Assembly (NCBI GenBank): GCA_003344405.1
Contig: NOWV01000023.1
Coordinates: 558,001 to 622,000 of the forward strand
Direction of reading: 5' to 3'
DNA length: 64,000 nucleotides
From: Trichoplax sp. H2
Taxonomy: Eukaryota; Placozoa; Uniplacotomia; Trichoplacea
This document shows positions 41,619 through 54,577 of the stretch, piece after piece (the first letter of the stretch is position 1; the number at the start of each line of letters is the position of its first letter). The translations under genes were made by a program, and so were the position numbers. The notes beneath the pieces are model-generated. The model did no database searches. It was not told the origin of the DNA and was given only the letters and a program-made list of their open reading frames with translations.

Positions 41619-44600
41619 TCAAGTATTTTTTTCAGCTACTTTAAATTGATGATTAATGGAAGCTGTCCGTGATCGAGAAACCCGAACTGAAAGTCGTCTT
41701 TCTTTAACCAATACAAGCTTTCCTTCAATCAATTCACTATAAAAGATTAAAGAAATTTGTTGATTAGTACATTGACTAGCATAAGAAACACAGAATTAAC
41801 CTAACGTTAATAATGAAATTCAAAATTGAAGTATTAATATTCAACAACAGTTTGTCGATAAGAACATTAAGTTCTACAGCAAACACGGAATTAACTTAAA
41901 TTTAACAACAAAATCCAAAATTTAAATATTGATCTTCAACTTGCCTATATTGAATTTTGTTGTCCTTATTGGTATCGAGGTAATCGATTAGTAAATCTAG
42001 TTGTTTCTATATTAAAGAAAATTACATATAAGCGAATTAATTTTCGTGGCTATGTGTTTTACAATCTAAATTGAATACTGCTTTATTTATACATTATAAT
42101 TATTAGAGGAAGGTTCATAAATACTTATATACAGGAAAAAAAATAAATTTGTGCAAGGAATTGAAGAATTCAAATTTATTACACAGTTTTATATTTCTTT
42201 AAGTGGCTTACCGAGCTCATTTCTAATCCGGTCTCTTTCAAGCCACATTTTAACTCATCTTTCGATATGTCTCCACTTTTATCTTTATCGAACCTTATAA
42301 ATATGTCTATCAAGCGCCATCGATTAAGCTTTATGAAGTCATCCAATAATTCCATTGGTGTTATCGATTTCTATATCATCATCAAATTGAAATGGTTTAT
42401 TAAAATCATATCATAAACCATTTACTGAAAATAAACCGAGATTTTATTTTATTTAAACTAAAAATAATCCCTATGGAGTATTATTACTGCAACACCTTAA
42501 ATTAAACAGTTTCTTACAAAAATCTCAGCTTGTGGTAATGCGTATCTACTTACTATAGGCTTCTGGTATCCGCCTTTTCCACCGTGAAATATTTTAATAT
42601 TTCGAACTTCCATTAACTCTTCAATTTCATCATGCATTTTTCTTGATACAGTAATTTCCTACGAAATGTTTCAAAACGTTGAATTAAGAATTTCTTTTAA
42701 GTGTACTAAGGCTTCACCGCATACGCAAGCAAGCATTGTTGGTTATCAAATCGATTCTATACTTACTTCTAAGCCTAAAACTTTCAGTAAATCATTATTC
42801 TTGGCACCATTTAAAATAGCTTCAACACCTTTATTACCGACTGGATTAGTGCTAATCTGTTAAAAGCATAGTGATATTGGTTATCTTACAGTACATAGTA
42901 TATCATTTTGATTCAGACATGTTGAATGCACTTGCTTCAGGCAATGATATTATTAGCTATATTTGTAGAAGTAGACTATCACATGCTGAAATTATCTTAA
43001 CCTAAACATGATGTTTTAATTCGGTCGAAAATGTTTTAATTAATAAAAGGGAAATAATTATACATTTGGTATAGATGTTGAGTATAACTAAATTTAAAGT
43101 TGAATATCAGACAAAATTACAGTTAAATATTATTAATAAATTATCACCTTGAAATGTGTTAATGCGTTATTAACTCCTAAACATTTTCCTAGTTTGATAG
43201 CTCCAATTTCTCCTATACGATTATTACTGAAAAGTAACCATTGGAAATTGAAAAATTAGAGCCTGGTTATCAAAGGTTTCATATCACAATGTATACCATA
43301 TGATCTATTACGTGGACAGATAAAATTACGTAAAAGAATACTATTGATTAATACTCCTAAGATTAATTAGCGGGCTTGTTTTACTATTTCTGCAATTCAA
43401 AATTGCATCTGTTGCCGAATAATGCACGGTACGTTAATATATATAGCATATGCCTATTAATGTCGTAGGTAATGGAATTTTGCTAAAAGTATTGCGACTG
43501 TATTAGAAAAGACATTGGTTATAGACATATTCGGCTACTATAAATACATTATAATTCCGTTTCATTTTAAGGAAAATGAATTAATATTAAGAAACGGAAC
43601 ATTTTAATATTTTACAAGGCAAAAGATAATACTATTAATATGATTCATTAAATGTCGATTAAGACCTCAAATTGGAAATAATTAATGCACTTAGGTGCCA
43701 TACTGTGATTGTTATTCTACTTACCTAATATCTAATCTTTGAAGAGTAGTATTCTTTCTTAAAAATTTCGCCAAAGCAAAAGCTCCTACATCTGAGATAC
43801 CGTTCCAAGCTAGATTTAAGGAAACTAGCGTTGTATTTAACTAGAATAAATGTAAGAGGTTATGAATTACTTAGATGTTCATGCTTTACTATCAATTAAA
43901 GTTAAATGGAAGAAATTATTTAGAAGAAAGTTGAACTTTGGTTTTAATCACCCTTAAAGATTTGGCTAAAGCCACTCCACCACGGCCACGAATGGAATTC
44001 CAACTAAGATCCATAACATCAAGATTTCCATTTTCTGCCTACATATCATTAAAACGTAAATGTATTATACAAGTTTTATCTTGGTTATAATATGCAGAAG
44101 CGGTTCAAATTAGTCTTTCCCCGCTGTTTAGCTATAAATTTTTTAATTCTCTTACGATTCCGTTAGCTAAACTGATTGCTCCTAACTCTCCAAATTCATT
44201 GTGGCTCAAGTCCAAATACGATAAGGTTGTATTGGCTTTCAGTGCTCCAGCAAATGTTGCAGCATTTTGATCAGTAATATGATTTCCTTTGTAATAGTAA
44301 AGGATCAGTTTTCAGTTTACTTATATTAGCTACAGTCAATTTTAAGCAAATTAAAAATGTAGAACTTGCACTGTATGCCTTAATTTAGCGTGTAAAATTA
44401 TCTTTAAGATAAATTGAAATAAAATTTTTTAACTGTATTATCAAAATACCTTTAATGATTAAAGTTCGTAGCGTTGTGTTTGAAAATAACATCTTTGCAA
44501 AAGCATTTGCCCCTTCTGAACCGATAAAGTTATCGGAAATATTCTACGAAGCAAGCAATAAAGCAAAATTAGTTAACCTGCATTAAATAACACTGTTATT

Positions 44601-47600
44601 AGTTTAAAAAATTCGTTATGCAAAGATAGATTAATACCTATACATACAGAGTTTCAGTTCACTCTTTATGATATAGGATATCTTAGTAATAATGAACTAT
44701 CAAAACGAATTATAAGAATAAACTTACTAATTCACGTATATACATATTTTCCTGCAACATTTCAGCTATTGCTTGTGCGCCATCTTCTTTGATGTAATTA
44801 TCCGCTACAATTAATCTCTCAACTTTGGTGTTGTTCTACAAATAACAATTACGGTATATTAAAGAGATTATAACTAAGAATCAGTTATAATGTGACCATT
44901 TATAAATTTTTACAAATTACTACTATAAATGTCTTGATAGTGGTTAAAGATTTTTTAATTTATTGTTTTATTGACAGTTTACACGACCGGTAATCTAGAC
45001 ATTATAATTTTAGTTATAGTAAAATAGTAGCAGCTTACAAGGAGTGCATAAGCCAGCGGAATAGCCCCTTTGGGCCCCAGTCCATGATGTTTCATGATAA
45101 TGGCAGATTCATGAAAATGACGTAGAAGGTAAGAAACTGGAATAACTCCTAAAAATTAATTTTAAAGTTGTTCGATAAATTATTATAAAACGATTTATAT
45201 TCTTTTCTTAACTCTGAAGTTATTACATAAAGCCCAAATTGTCCCTACTGATATTAACAAATGTATTAATGTACTAATAATAACGAAGACTATGCCAAGA
45301 ACTATGAAGGCATATTAGAATAAGTTAGCTTAGCCCTTAATGCAGGGTCAATTCGTGATATTAAATTTGATCATAAGTACCATATTGCTTGCAAAGCTTT
45401 ACGTATTCATCGCTTCCGGTACTATCATAGATAATTGGAGGCTCTATTAAATCATTTAATTAAAAATTACATAAATGCATCATCATCCTCATGGCTATAT
45501 ATTGTCTAAACGATTAAATTAATCTTGTGCATTTTGATCCTTTGCTTATCGTAATTAATCTTAATAACTTCTTTGCTATGATATTAACTTACTCGCACGC
45601 AGTAATTTATGTGAGCAGAAGTAGAATCGATTTTTGAACAAGTTAATAGAGTATTTACTTTAATAGCGTAAAATTTTAATTTTATTTACTAATAGCAGTA
45701 ATATCAATATATTTAATCGAAAAAGTAAAGGCGATTTCGAATATAATTTAATACTATAGGGTTGAAACTAGAACTCAGTAGCTTACAGAAATATTTTAAA
45801 TGTATTCCATGGAATTAATTTTATAGATGAAACTAATTTCAATTTAGTCGTGTTAATCTGCAATTAATATCTTACTGTTCACAATTCCTCAGTTATGAAT
45901 ATCAACTTACCTCACATCTTAAAAACTAAATGCCCTGCTAACTTACTAAATGATTTAAACTCATTGTACGCAGATTTTTATAGAAAGAAAAGGTAGTAAC
46001 TACCAGAGAGCTAACACTTGAAAGGAATGTATAAATAGATTCTTAATTTAATCTGAATAAGTAGCCTATGATAACGATGCAGAGTTAAAGTAGCCTTTTA
46101 CTCTCATTCTATACATTTTAGAGGCAATCTTAGTCTACCTGAGTACGTACTACAGCTTTCTAAATATCTACAATTTGAATTCTATCGATATTGATAAACA
46201 CAGTATGAAAGTGGTTTTAAAGCCTAATCTATAGCTTACTCTTAAAATCCTCTTCTAAGTCGGTATCCCAATCGTCACTATCATCGGAATCGTCATATTT
46301 ATCACCAACATCTTCAATTTCAACTTTCATATTGCCAAGAACTGACGTTAAGTGATCAGTTGCGGAGCTTTCTTGATTATCATTTTCTTTCTTATCATTT
46401 CCTGATGACCAAGCCCATTTAACTGATTTTTGACTCTCATTTAAAGGATTTGACTCTGGTTCTTCTACTGATTCTGGCGGAAATGAAAAGCATCATTGAT
46501 TGAATAAAAGTATCAATTCTCTATCTACAGTTACTACATAGTGCTTGCAATTTAACTTATTGACATTTTGGATCCAAATATTCTAACTTTCGCTACAAAT
46601 GCATTTGTTCGTTCTAACTTGTAAACTATTTAATAAAATAATTATAACTTAATTTACCATTTTTAGGGCTTTGAGGTGTTATTTCATCTTGATGATTACC
46701 ATTAATTTTCTCGACGGGTTTTACTAAAGTTGAGTTAATGTTATTACGTATCTTCGTGTCATAGTTAGTCTCGTCATTTCGACCGTGAATATCATTTAAC
46801 GTTTTACTGTCTATAAGAATTTCCGTTTTGGGTGCTATACGTGAAAATGGCTTTGTCGGTTGGTAACCAATTAGCTCAGTATTCTTTTTTTGCACGTCAT
46901 TCTTAGTTTTCACAACCTGATATTGAAATAATAATGATTGTTAAATTAAGACAGTAGAGCTGACGACAAATACACTAATTCCTTTTTATGGTAGGCAAAG
47001 TCTGAGCCTTTTTGCTCGTATATTAGAGTATGCTCTGGAAGTGATTTTTTAAATAAACACCGTGGCTAAGCTTCAAATCTACGACGATGAACATGAAATA
47101 CATTGCTGATTTATCATAAAGTGATTTACAGCAGGAAGGAGGTATAAGAGTATTAAGGATCAAAGTATTATAAAATGGAGCTACATTCCATTGATGAATA
47201 GAAATTTTATCGTAGGGGGTTAAAATCTTATTCAACGCTACACAACACAACAGTTGTTACGATAGATTATAGCATCTGTAGTATATTATAGCTTAAATGT
47301 ATTTACCCTCTTAAGTTTATTTAGGGCCAAAATTATGAAATTAAGTGTACGTTTTGAGCTTTTGATAGGCAATAAACTCATAATTGAGTGGTAAAATTAA
47401 TTACACAAAACCATACAGTAGCTAACAAAATCCATATTAGATCGAGCTATACTAATATTAAGATAATTAATTTTAAACGTGCTCTAAAAAATACTGGTGC
47501 TAGGAAATGAAATAATAGAAGATAGCTTGCTATCACTTTAAGAATAATTAATTTAACAACTTGGATCTTACCTTATCGAATCCATAAATATATGACCGAT

Positions 47601-47619
47601 TGCTATTGCCTTTTTTCAT
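41619..47619 (-). CDS. Leucine-rich-repeat protein with paired EF-hands (LRRC74-like)
   Basis: Exons: 47619-47572, 46916-46658, 46473-46240, 45148-45039, 44835-44728, 44543-44450, 44286-44156, 44038-43952, 43840-43725, 43226-43148, 42856-42767, 42658-42554, 42370-42212, 42006-41945, 41736-41619; all phases join to 599 residues. The N-terminal quarter is low-complexity, with an acidic patch (DDSDDSDDWDTDLEED). Exon 4 gives VIPVSYLLRHFHES and HHGLGPKGAIPLA, typical of LRRC74-type proteins. Exons 5-11 encode RNase-inhibitor-type LRRs of about 28 residues (LxxLxLxxNxIxxxGAxxLAxxL), several cut one per exon. The C-terminus has two EF-hand loops: DKDKSGDISKDE (exon 13) and DTNKDNKIQYSE (across the exon 14/15 junction). 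The second loop is complete only if exon 14 uses a GC donor (AG|GCAAGT). A Ca2+-regulated LRR scaffold is inferred; I am unsure of exact orthology. Confidence 0.85.
41788..41944. repeat. Short diverged tandem duplication in the last intron of the LRR/EF-hand gene
   Basis: 41788-41850 and about 41884-41944 share ACACxGAATTAAC, TTAA-rich DNA, AAATxCAAAATT and ATTxAxxTTCAAC in the same order, at a spacing near 96 bases. The second copy abuts the GC splice donor of exon 14. Confidence 0.5.
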
Positions 47620-50385
47620 GGCCGGACTTTCACGTAGATTATTCAGTACGAATACAGAGTAAACTAGATCTTAAATGCAAGTTGCTTTTATTTTAAATCG
47701 CTAATACATGAAACTGCGTGATATTTTTTGCTTCTAGTTAAAGTATTAACAAGTCGGTAGACTCAGTATGGTGTGATTATTGAATCAATTGAGGAATTTA
47801 TTCTTATTTGCCCGCAAGAACTTTTCTAATCAATTAGTTTAGCTAAAAATATTAATGCAATGCTTATTAGACGATTTCTTACATTAGCTAGTTAGTATGA
47901 CCTTCTTAATTAGCTTGAATTTATTGTGCAAAGCCTTGTTGCTATGGTGACAAATACAAAGTACGTTAGTGACTTTTTGAATAAAGTTAGTCAATATTTT
48001 ATAAAATTGCATTATTACCACATTCATTCATTAATTATTAATGGATAGGCAAGCGATTGATGAATCATCGATATAACAATTATTGTACATAAGTAATCAA
48101 CTTTCACGGTTTCATCCATCAAGTTAACAACAGCTGCCTTCTTTTAATTACAATTAACTTTATCCGCATGTTTTCACCTAGAAATTTACTTTTTAAATTA
48201 AAGAGTACCCTATCTCTAAATGGATTTAGTCTTGATCCGTGGAAAAATATGATGCTACTTATAAATGCACCGCACCGTATAGGCCAGGCCTGTAGTAATG
48301 TATTGTTCAATGCAGCTATTGTCTGGTTTAGATTAAAATTGGAACAACATAGTCTGGGCGCGATAAGTTCGCAAGAGTTAAATAAAAAATAAACATAATA
48401 AGGTTTTGCTAATTTACATAATGCAACGTTTTATGATCGAATAGATTTAAATAATCTGAGGGCATACACTAGGCTAGAATAATGATGGTAATGTGCTACC
48501 GTAGTATAAAATAGAATCTTTAGTATGATTGGTAAACTGTATTTTAGTAGAATCGACTGAGTCATTATAAACATCGAATTTATGACCTTTTGCTGATTCT
48601 AGCTAATTTATCGCAGTACAAGTACGGAAAGATATTTTTAAAAAATTAAATCGTTTGTGATTATTCTTTTTATCTTACACGTATTATACCTTGGTTGCAT
48701 ACCGTACTATTCTGATAATTTTATGCTTATTAAATTAAATGGAACTCTGTAAATAATAACGATAGCTGACGTTTTACCTATAAACCAATGAAATCACTAA
48801 ATGATCGCCTTAATTCTCCCATTTATAATTACTAACGAAGTAATTAACAAATACAGTTATTATACCTTATGGATTAAAGAGTACCGGAGAAAATTTGCCG
48901 TTGGAAATTTTAAATCGATCAGAAACTACTTCGAATAATTCTTTAGATTTAGTCTATTTGTACATACAACAGGAGAAAGAAAATGTACTGTATCTTTTAA
49001 ATTCAAATACGCTACTAAATCATCATCACGATAAATATAGCTTCTACCATATAGTATCCTTTGTATATCTGAGTACCTATTCAGTACATAAAATATGACC
49101 TATCATAACGTTGTATTCGTGGCCAACATTAGGAATTGCCTAATTATTGTTACAATACTACTTTCACTTATCGTACTGTATAATGCAATCCTCGTTACAA
49201 TTTACTCTCTCGAATAATTATGCATTGTAGGTATCACAAATATAGATTGTATATTATGTTTGGTATTTATACTGCCTTTAAGGTTTTTAAATGATATAAT
49301 TTTAGTTGTCGAAGAAACGTTTACTTATTATCTTAGCTATGTCTTTATAGTAGGGGTATTTAGAGAACTGCCGTAAATTAGTTATTTATCATTATTGCTG
49401 ATACCTTGAAACGAATAGAAAGTCTGATTGAAATCGTACACCATTTAAAGTGCACGTGTGAAATAAAGTGGCCGTTGTTAATATAATATTATTTCCGTAG
49501 TCACTTAATGAATACAATATACACAATCATGATTTATTATCCATCCTAAACATCGCTCAATTAAAATATTCGTATCATTTATATGCTCCTAAAGAATCCG
49601 GCTATTTTATATTGGTGTATTTGTAAAGTTGGGACGATCGTATATTTATTCACTACACATACTTTGTCCAATTTGTGATTATGAACAATACCGAAGGTAA
49701 AATTTTCTATAGCGCTTTAAAGATTTCACTAGTGCAGTACAAATTACCGAGTAGTAGTACAGTTGTAAAGGTAGTGGCTTTCATGAAGGGTATAAACAGA
49801 GCTATGGCTATAATATCTTTCAGTAGTGGCTTTCATTAAGGGTGTAAACAGAGTTATGGCTATAATATCTTTCTATAGTAAATTGTAAATTGAAGATCGA
49901 ATACAAGACCATGGAGTTGGCCCCTGCTTAACGAGTGTAACTATAGCAGGGAATAAAACAATTATTCCAATAAAAAAGTTAAAAGAAAATATGCCTCTTT
50001 AAATTGTCTCATTACGACGTCTGCAAGTGCTTTTAAAAACGATTACACTACATCTGATAACATGAATTGACGGTGAGTTAAATCCACTTATTGCTTCAAG
50101 TCAAATAATAACGATTAGTTCGTCTAACAAAACAGTCTTTATTACTAAATCTAAGAATAATTATGGTAGGGCATATTAAACAGCTGTTATCCCAAGTTGT
50201 AACTGAGGCTAACATAGCTATTTACACATATGATCTTATGAAGATTTAGCATGAATTTCATTTTCTGGTATAAAAAATGATATTTTAATGATATCAATCA
50301 ACTATACAGGATACTAGTATTTTTTTTCACAATATATCACAGGTGTATCTGTAAAGTAGTCTTGGCAGCCTGTTCGACTTTGATT
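47620..50385. other. Spacer between LRR/EF-hand and COMMD9 genes
   Basis: 5' flank of the LRR gene and 3' flank of COMMD9, both minus strand. A 52-bp tandem duplication lies at 49771-49874. The frame at 48168-48392 (+) is 74 codons, is preceded by an acceptor-like TTTTCACCTAG, and contains a hydrophobic stretch, but I recognise nothing in it. The frame at 48895-49098 is also unrecognised. No TACAG arrays. Confidence 0.5.
49771..49874. repeat. 52-bp direct tandem duplication
   Basis: 49771-49822 and 49823-49874 both read GTAGTGGCTTTCATxAAGGG followed by TxTAAACAGAGxTATGGC and TATAATATCTTTC, differing at only a few positions. A recent duplication. Confidence 0.92.
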
Positions 50386-51933
50386 TTATTTACCAGCTAC
50401 AGAAGATAACTGATCCCTAATTTTCCCTAAGCCATCTAACATAGTATCTATGGTTTCCTTGCTAAGTTCCAAATTAATGCATTGTTGAGGAGGCAATAGT
50501 TTCGTTTCTTGTTGATTTTGTTGAATCTAAGTTAATGATTGAAATATTGAATAGGAAATGTTAAGAGGTTCAGGTATAAAACTATTATCATACAGTCATT
50601 ACATTTGATGATACAAAATATCATGAACAGTTCTACAACTAATAACAGCTGGACGTATTGCGGTTAACACCAAATGAATTAAATGTCAAATTTAGTCGTT
50701 CTACTTCAATATTTTTGCAAAGGCTATATATTTTAAAAAGAAAACTTGATGTTAAGAATGCAAGACAGAAATATTCACCTTCAATTGCATTATACAAGTT
50801 GGCATTGCCATTCGATTGATGGTATCTGACGAAACTTTTAAATCTACACGCCAATCGAAATCCTCAAGACGAGGCAAAGATACTGCAAAGAAGTTTTACT
50901 TAGTTATTTGTTTTATCTCCATTAAAATACTTAAAAATAATGATACACAGCATGGTGATAATTGTAATGGCAAGATTAAACGACTTTACAAACCGTACAA
51001 AAAACATTTCGATTTGAAATGGTTACCTTGTCTGTTTATGGCCGATGCTCTCCATTTTGGCCTGTTAGGATTATAGACCGTATTTTAAAATGTACGCTCA
51101 AGTAAGTTAACGAATTTACATTGAGGAAATTATTTCATTACGTAGGGCAATTATTTAAGTGTCTGGCACAATGATACCTGTCGTTAAAACGTATCATCAA
51201 TCTGCACTTACATCGATTCTGCTAAAATTTTAGATAAGAGTTCTCTTAAGTTCTTATGAAAATCGTCTATGAATAGATGTGGCATATCAGTATTGGTTAT
51301 TTCAAATCGGCACTGTTGAAAGCTCATCTTAGGTTGATCAATTATTTTCGACAAATAAGCTAATGCATACCTGGAAATAGGCTATAAATTCTTTTAGGAT
51401 CAGAAATGTCTTGATACAATAGCACGAGAATTAAATTTTTTAACTCTTGCAATAGCTAACGATGTTCCAATAGAAGCCATATTTTCATTTTATAATACAG
51501 TAATAAAAATACATGTAAGCTATTCGTTAATGCCGTACGAGTTGTTTTGACTATGATAACTTTTCATATTTGGATAGAGTGGTTCAATTTATCAATTTCC
51601 TTGATCTTACCTTGTAAGTATCAGCTGACTCTAGCTTCAATTCTGTCGTACAATAGGCAATAATTTCATTCGGTACTACAACAGCAATGACAGGAGGAAA
51701 GTTTGTACATATTCTACAGATAACGTAGTTATACAAATTCAATAGTGAAGTTCTAACTGTTAGGAATATTACACTGTCTCGAAATAGTACTATTAACAAC
51801 GATATCAAATCTTTTCAATCAAGAATCGGCTAGCAACTGTTGGAGTTAAGCGTTGACTGAGTGCGATACCTTGCGTGTTTCGATAGATGAAAGCTTCATT
51901 ACAAATTTTATACACAACATCTTTAGAGGGTGC
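50386..51933 (-). CDS. COMMD9: COMM domain-containing protein 9 (5' exon not located)
   Basis: COMMD9 is a subunit of the Commander complex, working with CCC and Retriever in endosomal recycling. Exons found: 51933-51870, 51675-51611, 51381-51212, 51061-51027, 50882-50779, 50526-50386, giving 192 residues with matching phases. The first found exon begins APSKDVVYKICNEAF, which aligns to about residue 18 of the human protein, so a short 5' coding exon is missing from my model. Key matches: DDFHKNLRELLSKIL, PKWRASAINRQVSLPRLEDF, DWRVDLKVSSDTINRMAMP (start of the COMM domain) and the near-invariant end LELSKETIDTMLDGLGKIRD. The stop overlaps an AATAAA. The gene is head-to-head with the P450 gene, with a repeat-rich spacer between. 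Identity is secure from the C-terminus. Confidence 0.93.
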
Positions 51934-52940
51934 CTAAAAGGAAAGCAATTACTATCATTAAATTCTGTATACAATCTCCATTTAAAATAGGCTTCAAGTA
52001 CTACTGTATGGATAACTAGGAGCTAACATCGATGATTAATATGTCAAGCAAAATGCATGAATTCCTTGATAAAATAACACGTATTGTCCATTAGACGTCA
52101 AACCGTCGTTTTTTACGTCCTAGCACCATGCCTGTTCTACGAATGTAGAAGATTCTATAATGACAGTAAGATTGGTTTAATTTCTTTTATTATGCATTAC
52201 AAGACGTGAGTGATGAATTACAATTATGCGATGAATTCACGATCGATTCATTGATGAAACACGCCAAAAGTAAAACAGTATCAGAGCTCGAGCGAAAGAA
52301 TACTTGCAGAGAAGACTAGGTCGATTATGCTTGTAAGCATTTTAATCCTACATCTACAAAAGCAGGAGCGGAAAACTATTTCACTATATCATGCTACGTT
52401 GGCTGGCTCTCTATGCCAACATGGACTTTCTTCGTTGTTAAGAATAAGAATATGGTCATCCTTACAACTTGATGATGCTACGTTAGCTCTCTACGAGTGT
52501 GTCAATATGAAATTTCTTCCTTGATATTGTCAAAAGACAAGCAAGCTAGTATGGTCATGGTATGCCTTATAAAATTGTACACTCGCTCTCTATCACATTG
52601 ATTAATGCCTTAGTATAGCAATATCTTGCCTTCATTAACAGCAAAAGGTCCGGCCAATTTAATTTGGATTCCATCTTTCGCCTTGTAGCCAAGAATATTA
52701 TCGTAGTACTCTATAATGCAGCGAATGAGCAATAAAAGTAGAAGAAATGCACCCAATTAGTGCAATAAGTAAGCGTCGAAAGCTGCAGTCGTCAAATTGA
52801 TACAGTCTAAGCCGTCGAGAATGCTATACTGTACAGTACTGTACTGTACGCCTTGGCATGTTGCTAGTGTGCAGTAGAAATATGACGATGGCCCATAGAC
52901 GATAGACAAGAGTATACAGTACAGTATAAGATCGGTATGA

Positions 52941-53195
52941 CGACGTGAGTTGTAAAATGGTTGGAGCGGCCGTACCTACAACAGCGACTGATCGTTTGCA
53001 AGCTTGAAAGAAATAGAATTAACCAATACTGCTATATAAAATGAATCAAAACATCAAGAACCAATGGCTCAAGGTTTTACTGATCCGTCTACATGGAATT
53101 GGAGCCCAATTGAAAGTCCATTTCTTCCAAATTGAAAGACATCATTGAAGGCAGTACAAACATCTTTCAACCATTTTCCATGGCTCGCCACGCCC
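52941..53195 (-). repeat. Dispersed element, copy 2 (inverted relative to copy 1)
   Basis: Matches the reverse complement of 28731-29010 over its whole length with small indels. It runs from CGACGTGAGTTGTAAAATGG to CCATGGCTCGCCACGCCC. It is enclosed by TACAG/TACTG arrays, as copy 1 is. Relative to the nearest downstream gene on its strand (COMMD9) its orientation is the same as that of copy 1 relative to RUVBL2. Confidence 0.85.
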
Positions 53196-53202
53196 AGTAG
53201 AG

Positions 53203-53320
53203 TGTACAGTACTGTGCAGTTCTACAGCACAGTACTGTACTAGCTACTGTGCTATACAGTACAGTACAGTACTTTACTGTGCAGTGTACTGTACAGTGTA
53301 CAGTATCACCGTCTACAGTA
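53203..53320. repeat. TACAG/TACTG palindromic arrays upstream of COMMD9 and P450 genes
   Basis: The densest block of the family in this spacer: alternating CAGTA and TACTG runs with many GTAC centres, such as TACAGTACAGTACAGTACTT. Smaller blocks continue to 54380. Confidence 0.9.
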
Positions 53321-54577
53321 CTGTACTCAAACCAAAAAACTAATTAATTAATTAATTTGTACAGTATACCGTACAGTACCTTTAAAATGAAGGTACCGAG
53401 TAAACTACAGAATGGAACAGAAAGCGGATGAGCACTTCAGCCCCTCGCGGAATGCACATGCGTATTTCTTACATTCCGCAAAAGTGGGCAAACTACGGAA
53501 CATGATACTCTACTGTACAGTACACTACTGTAAAGATTGACTAGAGGTCGAGGAGCTGAGGAACAAGGTTCGAGGAGATATAAAAAAGACGTGGATCATA
53601 TTAAAAGGCTCCTATACTGTAGCCGTTACGATATACTATTTTGTATAGGGAAAATTGTGATCGAGTTTTGATGTACATCAAAACTAGATATAGAAGCATC
53701 CTAATATAATTGTAGAGCTAGATTCATAGGTTAGCTCGGAGAGGTCATAGTGGATATTCTTTTCATATGATATCTGTAGTTTCTAATGCCTGTATTTTAA
53801 CATCGTAATAAAACTTATTATATAAACGTAGTCTTACTCATTCTTGTGAGTCGATTGTAGTTAAAATACGTATAAAATTTTATTGATTTTGATAAGAAAT
53901 AAATAACTCCAAAAATATTCGTCGATTTATCTGAAAAGAAAATAATGTACTGTACAGTACAGTGTACAGTACTGTACTCAGTGTACTGTAAACAAACTAG
54001 ATACTGTAACGACTGTAACAATGCTATACTGTACTGCCGCTCAAATCAGTGCTTCAGCAGCCATGAATCCACCTGTACTCCTTAATTAATCGTGACTAAG
54101 TCGTGACTCATGACGAACAGCAGCAGTCGAGGTGATCGCTGGTGCTTTCATGTTTCCTTTATAATTAATTAATTAATGATAAGTTTATTTATTTACAGTA
54201 GGCCATTACTACTGTATACACAGTACTGTAGAATGACAACACTTCGATGGACTACAAGACATTTTCTTAATTAAGTTTGTATAGTCATTTTAATTAACAT
54301 CCAGTACCGTAGCACCATGAATATTGTTTGTTGTGGCCTTATACAATGTACAGTATACTGGTACTGTACACTGTACAGCCCATACAGGAAGCGTTGGCTG
54401 TTGTCCAACATTGTATTGTAGTCTACCGTATTAGCTACAATTGAAATCGGACGTGATCAATCATAACAAAAGTTGATTCATTTTGGGGGCAGCTAGTCCA
54501 ACTACTATACCTTCAAGACTGGATTGATTCCATTTAATCCAGAAGAGCGCTTTTAACGCGATACCTTCATTTGCAAA

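Larger units (their letters stand above)
51934..54577. other. Repeat-rich spacer between COMMD9 and the P450 gene (divergent)
   Basis: Should contain the missing COMMD9 first exon and two promoters. TACAG/TACTG arrays occur near 52829-52850, 52915-52926, 53203-53320, 53355-53378, 53513-53531, 53945-54000, 54205-54232 and 54350-54380. The dispersed element copy 2 is at 52941-53195 and an (AATT)n run near 53340-53357. Three coding-like frames at 52096-52783 are noted as findings but not called genes. Confidence 0.6.

Noticed and set aside
48168-48392. 74-codon plus-strand frame with acceptor-like sequence upstream
   Set aside because: Composition is passable but no family recognised, no companion exons seen and an antisense frame is equally open.
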